Origin: Paraflavitalea soli
GTDB lineage: Bacteria; Bacteroidota; Bacteroidia; Chitinophagales; Chitinophagaceae
Assembly (NCBI RefSeq): GCF_003555545.1
Contig: NZ_CP032157.1
Coordinates: 5,026,546-5,090,545 of the forward strand
Reading direction: 5' to 3'
Length of the DNA stretch: 64,000 bases
Position numbers and translations under genes: made by a program. Position 1 is the stretch's first letter. Each line of letters starts with the position of its first letter. Below the pieces are notes generated by a model that was given only the letters and a program-made list of their open reading frames with translations, was not told where the DNA came from and searched no databases. Shown piece after piece: positions 42,101 to 48,759 of this stretch.

Positions 42101-42742
42101 AAAAATGCCTTCCAGTTTTTTAGCCCCCGCTTCACCATAATGAAGGGTGAAGGTATTGGCATTTATATCATATACATTATTAACGCAATAAGCAGACTGC
42201 AAATAGAAGGAAGATTCGGGATCGGCGCCAATATCTCCATCACGGGAGAATTTCTTTCCGGTCACGCCGCCATAAGCTGCAAACAGCTGCACAGCCGTTG
42301 TAATGCCTTTGGGAATAATCCGGATGATCATGGCTTCCTGTGTATAGGTGGCCATTACGGTCATCTGCAACAGGCCTGTTCCCAATAAGGGATCGCTGAT
42401 CTCATACAACATGGAGCCGGGCCGGTAAATAGCCTTGATGGATCTGGCTTCAGTAAGCCATTTGCTGTTGTTACCAACGATGATACCCAGCTTACAATTT
42501 CCCCCCATACCAGGCAGGTACAAAGCAAATTCTGGCAGGTCGCCCGCTTCTACCCTGAATGCGGTATTACCACCATACAAAGCCCGGTTGAACCGTAATG
42601 CACCATTGGTGGTCACAAAATCTTTTCCTTCCGGCCGGTAATGGATACTACGTTCCTTACCATGCCAGGGGCCGGGCAATTGGCTATTGGTAGAGCAAGG
42701 GATTACTACCAGTGTCAGAGCGATATATAGATAACGTATCAT
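39122..42742 (-). CDS. Large DUF4450-type protein with six-hairpin glycosidase core
   Basis: A 1206-residue exported protein (MIRYLYIALTLVVIPCSTNS). After an N-terminal beta-sandwich (PWHGKERSIHYRPEGKDFVT, NTAFRVEAGDLPEFALYLPG), the middle is an (alpha/alpha)6 domain: IAADAIWDDPTYMHGAIAWR, AYTADPLGWHDRARTHFSSY, HLAWEKRNFDTDGDGLYDAY, AYNYRANKMAAALAAVAG, SINNVALAENLHTALAYWQG. Beta domains follow to the C-terminus. The layout fits DUF4450 (family name recalled), common in Bacteroidota pectin loci but without an activity that I can name. Candidate catalytic acids lie in DDPTYMHG and DTDGDGLYD. Probable glycosidase of the periplasm or outer membrane. Confidence 0.75.
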   Translation of the reverse strand: MIRYLYIALTLVVIPCSTNSQLPGPWHGKERSIHYRPEGKDFVTTNGALRFNRALYGGNTAFRVEAGDLPEFALYLPGMGGNCKLGIIVGNNSKWLTEARSIKAIYRPGSMLYEISDPLLGTGLLQMTVMATYTQEAMIIRIIPKGITTAVQLFAAYGGVTGKKFSRDGDIGADPESSFYLQSAYCVNNVYDINANTFTLHYGEAGAKKLEGIFPAGMLLHTSHPGKQQSPLVLDQSAATDTSSLISGKVLLKKTDTLYLAIRQPAATATAMSYDELPAIFRAAETTRKDLAARVQVNTPDAYINTLGGALSIAADAIWDDPTYMHGAIAWRMRLPAWRGAYTADPLGWHDRARTHFSSYAQSQITTPLTGPVVPDTALHFARQQEKIGNVLFSSGYICRNPNGDIRPHHYDMNLVFIDQLFTHFCYTGDTAFIQQMWPVIERHLAWEKRNFDTDGDGLYDAYCCIWASDALQYSGGGVTHSSAYNYRANKMAAALAAVAGKDAAPYQQEAAKIAQAIQRQLWLPGDGWYAEYKDLLGNKLTHPAAGLWTIYHAIDSKVPDAFQAWQSLHYIDTKIPHIPVQAKGVTGKDYYLLSTTNWQPYTWSINNVALAENLHTALAYWQGNRSEAAYTLWKSALLESMYIGASPGNFQQLPFYDAIRGELYRDFADPIGMASRTLVEGLFGIQPDALRDTLTIKPGLPASWNYASLQVPDIQFDFKRDPVKDQYTILPSYSHSMHLKLQVKAHKTSVAAVTVNGKAVAWKAIKEAVGDPLLEITVPKQARYSIVITWKGVAPAKILYDSIYAAGSSLSITGGAAMIQEVYDPQQVLEKPVTNNNRLQAKVLPAFGDKTVFVRLQQGSCSWWQPLAFTIKPPVEIIGSRADSSGIYFTVRNYAAAVQGTLVINPGPRVIRMPLQVAAKKVSPTVHIPAPYLITGSNLVQFQWDSVNSAQTTMLNWDIPSIGIAFEKIDLSAQMNGKINNLFQQSYLSPRPASPTLQLPTQGIGNWCYPLVQPVIDDSGLRQLAGGNNEINLDQHIPFGITGDTNTNNMVFTSQWDNYPKAATIPLTGRASHAYLVMAGSTNPMQSRLVNGEVRVQYTDGSVDTLVLRNPENWWPIEQDYYIDGYAFATNATAPLRLYLKTGRIGTASREYTTLKGFSNRAIEGGAATILDMPLNNDKDLKSISVHALANDVVIGLMSVTLVRN

Positions 42743-42820
42743 GGGGGTTACGTGAATCTTCCATCGTGCATCGGCAGTCGGCCATCTTCCCAGCTCAGCA
42801 CTCCTGACTACAGACTTTTT

Positions 42821-44980
42821 TTAAGGCATCTTTCGCAACCCCTCCCACTTAACGGTCCAGGTAGTTGCAGGGAAACCCGGATTAGGGGTTTTATCGGCAT
42901 CGGATCCGGCACACATCAAGGCAATGGCACTCAACAAGCCACCGTTGCCCGGCAGGTAAATCGTTAGTCTTTCATCCTGAAAATTGTGGCCATTGACAAG
43001 GTAAGTATTGGTTCGAACCGGTAGGAATAAGGCATCTATGGCTTTTTCCGGCAAATGCAACCGCGTGGCAGCCATGGCGGTGAGTGGAAAATCCCACCCC
43101 CAGGTATCTTCCCATTTCCACACCTTCCACACAAGATCAAAGGTACTCTTCATGACAACGGTATCCAACTGATTGCTGCCTGGAATGGAAGCATAAGTAG
43201 CCAATACAGCCGGATGATCGGTCTTATAGCGATCAGTCGTATAACAATCCGGTGTACTTTCAGTAGCAAGATACACTCCATTGGCCTGAGGTAAAGGGGC
43301 CAGGCCATTAATAATTTTATCCCAAGCCTCCTTGCGGGGTAATCCCAGGCGTATCCGCCACCGCTGGGCCACATTCAATGCCCAATGCCAGTAAGCCAGT
43401 TCATAAGTGGGATTAAACGTAGTTACTGCATCGAAGCATTCCTGGGCGGGGATCAACCCTTTGCCCAGGTTGTATTTTTTCTTCACCGGGTCCCAGGATG
43501 GAAAGGAAGCCATGAAATCGGCGGTAGCAAATACGAGGTCCTTGTATTTATCCAATACCTTCCTGGTTTTCTTTTCCCGGTAACAGAGTTCCGCCATATA
43601 AATAAAATGCGGCTGTTGCCAGATGAGAAAGGAGCCTACGGAAGATGGCGCTTCATGACCGGCATGGTCTGTCATCTTCTGCCAGCGCAGGCCATCAAAG
43701 CCCTGGCGTTTGGCAATTGCCTTCGCACCATCGGCAACTGTTGCATACCAGTCAAGGCTATTTTCCATCAATTCTATCCTGCCCCATAAAGCAAAATGTA
43801 CGGCATGCCACCAATGCATTTCCAGGTGAGGCTTGCCATACCAACTGTTGTAGGTAAGGCCGGTTTCCTGTGGCGGAAAATTGGATGCACATTGTATTTT
43901 GGTAAGGTATTGGGATAAGATCATCCTCCTTTCCAGCTCAGGTGCGCGGCTGTCTTTACTGCCGGCAAAGTCAACAGCACCACCGCTACGCCAGAATTGG
44001 GCCCAGCCAGACTGACTGTTGCGGGTCGTTTCTTCAAAAGACGGTAGCTTCTTTTTGGAAGCGTTTGCTGTAAACAGAAAACTGGCTTCAAAAGTATTGG
44101 CCCCGGCTTCAGGTGTGATTATAAAATGATGTGCAACGCTTTTTTGTATGGAGGCTTTTTGTTTCCAACTGGCCTGTACTTCGTATTGAGTAGTATCAAG
44201 CTGGTGACGAATAGCGACCACTTCACCGGCAGGCACGGGCAGACCGCTCATCGGGGGCAAACTGGTTTTTAAAACCGTTGTATGCTTATTGGCATTATTA
44301 TCATTCACCCCCACATCTTTAAACTCGCCATTGGGATACGGGAAATGAATGGTAAGGACCAGCTTCTTTTGCTTTATCAGTGGCGATACGATCTTCACAG
44401 CCACCACGTCTAATTGCTGGTGTGCATACGTGATCACCTGCACAGGCTGGCCTTCCACGGTGAACCGGCTATTGATCTCACCCGTCCACATATCCAATTG
44501 CTGATCAATATTCTCAATATCGGTAATGCCGGCCGGTTGACCATTCTTTTTAATGATCTCCAATCCAACATTGCCCAATTGCAGGCGATGGGGATTGACA
44601 CGGAAATAATCCGCCGCTTTTTTATTGCGCTCCGGCTCTTTCACCTGCACGGGATAAGGTATCTTTTTACCTTCCAACTCATAGGTGCGCAGGGTTTCTT
44701 CAAATTTGTAGTTGTCCGTATTGGGAAAGCTATGCCAACCCCATTCGGATTGTGTGCCCAATGGAACACCTCCTTTGTAGAAATTGGGAAAACTTTGCAG
44801 ACCGGTAACATCTACGGTAAAAGCAAAGCCGCCATTACCTATAGAAAGGGAGGATAAGGAGTCCGCTTTGTTGATGTGAATGGTGTGACGGCGTACCACG
44901 GCCTGGCGATCGATGGTTGATTGTTGTGCATGCGCTACATAACAAGTAAGCGATAATATACCTATTGCTATACATTTCAT
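42821..44980 (-). CDS. GH65/GH95-like six-hairpin glycosidase, unassigned
   Basis: A 719-residue exported protein from MKCIAIGILSLTCYVAHAQQ. (A start at 45043 would place the dispersed repeat in the coding region and is rejected.) The N-terminal beta-sandwich reads LSIGNGGFAFTVDVTGLQSF, GVPLGTQSEWGWHSFPNTDN; the helical barrel has ETGLTYNSWYGKPHLEMHWW, where the Glu of HLEMHWW is at the position of the general acid in related clan-GH-L/GH-M-like enzymes, then IWQQPHFIYMAELCYREKK, and WKWEDTWGWDFPLTAMAATR. I cannot assign a CAZy family. Context suggests an exo-acting enzyme on RG-I fragments. Confidence 0.72.
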   Translation of the reverse strand: MKCIAIGILSLTCYVAHAQQSTIDRQAVVRRHTIHINKADSLSSLSIGNGGFAFTVDVTGLQSFPNFYKGGVPLGTQSEWGWHSFPNTDNYKFEETLRTYELEGKKIPYPVQVKEPERNKKAADYFRVNPHRLQLGNVGLEIIKKNGQPAGITDIENIDQQLDMWTGEINSRFTVEGQPVQVITYAHQQLDVVAVKIVSPLIKQKKLVLTIHFPYPNGEFKDVGVNDNNANKHTTVLKTSLPPMSGLPVPAGEVVAIRHQLDTTQYEVQASWKQKASIQKSVAHHFIITPEAGANTFEASFLFTANASKKKLPSFEETTRNSQSGWAQFWRSGGAVDFAGSKDSRAPELERRMILSQYLTKIQCASNFPPQETGLTYNSWYGKPHLEMHWWHAVHFALWGRIELMENSLDWYATVADGAKAIAKRQGFDGLRWQKMTDHAGHEAPSSVGSFLIWQQPHFIYMAELCYREKKTRKVLDKYKDLVFATADFMASFPSWDPVKKKYNLGKGLIPAQECFDAVTTFNPTYELAYWHWALNVAQRWRIRLGLPRKEAWDKIINGLAPLPQANGVYLATESTPDCYTTDRYKTDHPAVLATYASIPGSNQLDTVVMKSTFDLVWKVWKWEDTWGWDFPLTAMAATRLHLPEKAIDALFLPVRTNTYLVNGHNFQDERLTIYLPGNGGLLSAIALMCAGSDADKTPNPGFPATTWTVKWEGLRKMP

Positions 44981-45013
44981 ATATGGGTATTCACAGTTAA
45001 AAGGCATTACTTT

Positions 45014-45183
45014 CTTCTTTGTCATTTCGCCCTTCTTTGTCATTTCAACCCCTTCTTTGTCATTTCGACCCCTTCTCTGTCATTTCGACCGCAGGGAGAA
45101 ATCCGCTATCGAAGCAAACAGATTTCTCACTCCGCTGCGCTCCGTTCGAAATGACAAAGAGGGAAAGTCGAAATGACAAACCA
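45014..45183. repeat. Tandem 20-bp repeats joined to a palindromic GTCATTTCGACC element
   Basis: Four units of CTTCTTTGTCATTTCGACCC (period 20) occupy 45014-45090; the last runs into GCAGGGAGAAATC, a spacer, GATTTCTCACTCCGCTGCGC and TTCGAAATGACAAAGA, which is the inverted counterpart. This is the 'GTCATTTCGACCG...GAGAAATC' type of dispersed intergenic repeat in Bacteroidota. A partial copy is at 48209-48241. It occupies the space before the GH65-like gene, so any promoter of that gene lies in or next to it. Confidence 0.85.
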
Positions 45184-45224
45184 GGGTGTGTTTTCTTACT
45201 CAACTCACATGTCGTCAATCCACA

Positions 45225-48074
45225 TTAAAACAAATCATTCACAGACGGCATAGTAAATTGTTTGCGCTGGTCTTCTGGCTTTGGTAATCCGAAATAAAAC
45301 CAAAGGGTACGTTTTACCGGGCCATTGAATTTGGTGAACTCACCAGCCGGTCCCAGGTTGCTGGTATTGGTACTGATGTTCAAAGCCAGCTTGGTGCCAA
45401 TGGGCGGAATGGCATCGAGAAAAGAAATATCACCCACCGGCAGGGCCGGATGTGGTGTAACGCCCGACAATCCATAAAAGTTAAAGAGCCTTACGTACAA
45501 TCCGGTGTCCTGACTGGCCATCAGGAATTTACCTTCCACGGTATTCATTTCCATCCAGGTAATATCGGCATAATAACCTTTGAATTCCGGATAGTTCCAT
45601 GGATAGCTGCCGGTCTGGGTATTGTTGTACATGTTCTCCCATACATTGTTGCCCACGCCCTGCAGGCGATTCTTCCAAACGCGGTAAGGTCCCTTGCCCA
45701 GCCACCTGGCGCCCAATACAAAGTTCTCGGGGTAACTGAAACTGATACCTGCCAGGGCATAGCTGCCCTGCAGGCTGTATTCATAGTCAAGGCTTACCCA
45801 TCCACCGGGATGCATGGTCCAACGGGCATATTTCAAATCACCGGTATAGGAAACTTCTACCACCCGGTTACTGCCATCGGCAAATTGTTTGATAGTACTG
45901 AATTCAGCCTGGCCGCTTACCAATACGGGGCCATTGCGAAACATCAATGCATTGCTGCTGGCATTGGTAACGCCGGTGAGTTGTCCATTCTTTTTACTAA
46001 AGGAAAGGGTGATACCCGCCGACCGGAGTGCCAGGGTAGAATCTGTTTCTGCCACCCATACAGAATCAGTATTGGTGGTGATCACGCTGTTCAACAACTG
46101 CTCATTGCTTTTGATATTCCAGGTGCGGCGGTACACTTCTTTGCCGGAAGGATCAACAACGATCACCATTAAGGCATCGTGGTTTTTCCAATCGGCAGGC
46201 AGGTTCAACAACAGGGTGCCGGATTGAGTAGCAGCCACCGCAGGGCTACTGGCCACTCCTTTCTGTAAGACGGTAACACCCGATTGTCCGCTGAAAGGTT
46301 TGGTATAATTCACCAGTTGCCAGCTAAAGCGGCATTGGCTCAGGTTGGTAAAGTGATAACGGTTCTCTACAGGCAGGCTGCCATTGAAAGCGGCAGGTAA
46401 AGCTGCTACCTGTATCTTGACCGGAGAGAAGATTTCCCGGATAGCATAAAAACTGCCTTCCTTCTCCCGGTGCGGTCCTACCACCCCATCGGGCGCATTC
46501 ACCCCATTCACGTCAATGCGTCCGTTGAAATCGGTACGTGCAATGCCTTCATCCACCAGGGCCCAGAGAAATCCGCCGCCCGACTTCTTAGCACCCCAAT
46601 GCAGTTCCCAAAAATCATTGAGGGCAGCACCACCTCCCCCATCATCCTGGCAATGCAGGAATTCGGTAGGCATGTAAATATCTGGTCCGTTGAGGATATT
46701 CTTGCTGCTGTAATAATCTTCATAGTGGTTGCAGTCAATGCCGTTAAAAGTATTACCGGGACGGTGATGGGCATGGATCACGGGACGGTTGGAGAGATCA
46801 TACATGCCATAATCATCATCCAGTTCTTTGTTATGACCGCCTTCATTGCCATTGCTCCAGAAAATAATGGAAGGATGGTTGGCATCGCGGGTTACCATTT
46901 CTTTTACCAGGGGAGCACCTGCTTTAGTGCTGTAAGCCTTTTGCCAGCCAGCCAGTTCATCCAGTACATACAGGCCCAGGGAATCACACAACTCCAGGAA
47001 ACGTTGATCGGGTGGATAGTGCGAACAACGTACGGCATTCATGTTCATCTCTTTCATGAGCTGTACATCGGCCAGGTCAATAGTCGGACTGACGGTACGC
47101 CCTGTTTCAGGCCAGAATACATGACGGTTGATGCCTTTCATCTTTACCTGCACACCATTGATGTAGATGCCATCTCCCTTGCGTATTTCAATGGTGCGAA
47201 ACCCAAAGCGCTCATGCGTACGGGCAATAGGATCGGGCCCTTGCCGCAGTGTTAATGCTACGGAATACAGATTAGGTGTTTCAGCCGTCCACAGTTGAGG
47301 ATTGTTAACTTTTGTGGTGAGTAGTACGATGGAATCATTGGCCTTCACTCCCTGAGACATGGAAGCGACCTGCTTGCCGGCAGCATCTACGATAACGGCA
47401 GTGAGTTGCCGGGGGCCACTGATATTTTGAAGGGCCACCCTGATCGCGAAACTGCCATCGGCTTTGGCATCAATGGCGGTATGCTCAATATGCTCTTTAG
47501 GAACAGCCTCCAGGTACACGGGGCGGAAGATGCCGCCGAATACCCAATAGTCTGCCAGGCGCTCTGCATTGTTGACGGATTCATCGGCCGACATTTTACT
47601 GACGGTCACTTCCAGTTTGTTGGGCTTGCCTGGTAATAGCTTATCGGTGATATTGTATTTGAAACGATAGAAAGCACCCTGGTGTACCGGACCTGCCAGC
47701 TGACCGTTGATCTTTACTTCGGCATCGGTCATGGCGCCTTCAAATACGATGAACACTTCTTTCTTCTTCCAATTGGCAGGAATGGTGAAGGAATGCCTGT
47801 ACATGCCTTTCTCATCAGCAAAGCGGAAATTACGTCCGTAGGTCTTGTAGTCGCGTCCATAATTGTAAGCGCCAAAACCCTGTTGCTCCCAACAGGAAGG
47901 CACTTGTATACTGGTCCAGGTGCCGCTCTTACGCCCACCGGTACAATAAAAATCCCAGCTGATGGTATTGTCTTTATCAGTGCCGGAGAGGTATCTGATC
48001 TCTTTTTCCTGGCCGCTCGCTGTAGCAAACAAGGCCATCAATAGCATTGCGCTTATCGTACGATGAAAATTCAT
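45225..48074 (-). CDS. Glycoside hydrolase family 2 (beta-galactosidase type), second copy
   Basis: A 949-residue exported enzyme (MNFHRTISAMLLMALFATAS). Domains in order: sugar-binding (GMYRHSFTIPANWKKKEVFI, ADYWVFGGIFRPVYLEAVP), Ig-like (NPQLWTAETPNLYSVALTLR, FGFRTIEIRKGDGIYINGVQ), TIM barrel (KMKGINRHVFWPETGRTVS, MNMNAVRCSHYPPDQRFLEL) with acid/base Glu in FWSNGNEGGHN and nucleophile Glu in YMPTEFLHCQDD, and a C-terminal beta domain. Motifs are those of LacZ-like exo-beta-galactosidases; galactan side chains of RG-I are a reasonable substrate. It differs clearly from the GH2 at 23840 in domain layout. Confidence 0.93.
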   Translation of the reverse strand: MNFHRTISAMLLMALFATASGQEKEIRYLSGTDKDNTISWDFYCTGGRKSGTWTSIQVPSCWEQQGFGAYNYGRDYKTYGRNFRFADEKGMYRHSFTIPANWKKKEVFIVFEGAMTDAEVKINGQLAGPVHQGAFYRFKYNITDKLLPGKPNKLEVTVSKMSADESVNNAERLADYWVFGGIFRPVYLEAVPKEHIEHTAIDAKADGSFAIRVALQNISGPRQLTAVIVDAAGKQVASMSQGVKANDSIVLLTTKVNNPQLWTAETPNLYSVALTLRQGPDPIARTHERFGFRTIEIRKGDGIYINGVQVKMKGINRHVFWPETGRTVSPTIDLADVQLMKEMNMNAVRCSHYPPDQRFLELCDSLGLYVLDELAGWQKAYSTKAGAPLVKEMVTRDANHPSIIFWSNGNEGGHNKELDDDYGMYDLSNRPVIHAHHRPGNTFNGIDCNHYEDYYSSKNILNGPDIYMPTEFLHCQDDGGGGAALNDFWELHWGAKKSGGGFLWALVDEGIARTDFNGRIDVNGVNAPDGVVGPHREKEGSFYAIREIFSPVKIQVAALPAAFNGSLPVENRYHFTNLSQCRFSWQLVNYTKPFSGQSGVTVLQKGVASSPAVAATQSGTLLLNLPADWKNHDALMVIVVDPSGKEVYRRTWNIKSNEQLLNSVITTNTDSVWVAETDSTLALRSAGITLSFSKKNGQLTGVTNASSNALMFRNGPVLVSGQAEFSTIKQFADGSNRVVEVSYTGDLKYARWTMHPGGWVSLDYEYSLQGSYALAGISFSYPENFVLGARWLGKGPYRVWKNRLQGVGNNVWENMYNNTQTGSYPWNYPEFKGYYADITWMEMNTVEGKFLMASQDTGLYVRLFNFYGLSGVTPHPALPVGDISFLDAIPPIGTKLALNISTNTSNLGPAGEFTKFNGPVKRTLWFYFGLPKPEDQRKQFTMPSVNDLF

Positions 48075-48208
48075 ATCAGGTATTCCAAAGGCCCCTGTGC
48101 TATCACTTGCTCATTGGTCGCAGCTTATCAACTACCGGCTTATTGCGGTCGCAGGTAAGCTCCCCATTGTTGTATTCAGGCGCCCTTGCTATCGGCAATG
48201 CCTTTGCT

Positions 48209-48241
48209 TCGATAACAGATTTCTCCCTGCGGTCGAAATGA
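48209..48241. repeat. Partial copy of the GTCATTTCGACCG repeat
   Basis: CGATAACAGATTTCTCCCTG followed by CGGTCGAAATGA matches one arm of the palindromic element at 45081-45160 in complementary orientation. It lies between the NTF2-like gene and GH2. Confidence 0.7.
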
Positions 48242-48278
48242 ACAAAAAATGGGTGAAACGTCAATACCTGGTTCACAG

Positions 48279-48713
48279 TTAGACAATCTTCACTGCCTGA
48301 CGGGCTAATAGTTTCCACTCTTTGCCTTGTTTCTTCCATACGGTAAGGATGGCCAGGTTTACTGTACCGGGCTTACCGCCATCATTGGTGGTAGCAGCTA
48401 ACTTATGGCGCACAATGGCCACATCGCCCGATACGGTGATGGTTTGCTCTGTGAGATCAATGGTCACAAAATCAGATTTGCCACTGGCAATCGCTTCTAC
48501 GAAAGCAGCTTTGTCTTCCAGCTTGCCGCTGGAATGGCCATAGGTCAGTTCGGCAGCGGCTATTTTCTCCAGTGCTGTCCTATCACCATCCACCATGGCT
48601 TTGCGGAGTGTTTCCACAGCGGCCCCTACTGCGGCTTCGTCTTTGGATTGTGCCACGACTGCAACATAGGTAAGGTTGGCGATCAATAACAGGCCCATTA
48701 ATTTGATACGCAT
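48279..48713 (-). CDS. Exported NTF2-like protein (DUF4440/SnoaL type)
   Basis: A 144-residue protein with signal peptide MRIKLMGLLLIANLTYVAVV. The cone-shaped NTF2 fold is recognisable from AAVGAAVETLRKAMVDGDRT, EKIAAAELTYGHSSGKLEDK, AFVEAIASGKSDFVTIDLTE, VAIVRHKLAATTNDGGKPG and ILTVWKKQGKEWKLLARQAV. Such proteins bind small ligands or are minor enzymes; many exported Bacteroidota copies have no known role. It sits between GH106 (46 bases upstream) and GH2 and probably shares their transcript. Confidence 0.88.
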   Translation of the reverse strand: MRIKLMGLLLIANLTYVAVVAQSKDEAAVGAAVETLRKAMVDGDRTALEKIAAAELTYGHSSGKLEDKAAFVEAIASGKSDFVTIDLTEQTITVSGDVAIVRHKLAATTNDGGKPGTVNLAILTVWKKQGKEWKLLARQAVKIV

Positions 48714-48759
48714 ACAGTATATATTTTTTGCGGGTTAAGAATGAACCCAATATTAAGTT

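Noticed and set aside
45000-45043. Upstream start of the GH65-like protein at 45043
   Set aside because: The added residues come from the dispersed repeat and precede a complete signal peptide; the start at 44980 is preferred.
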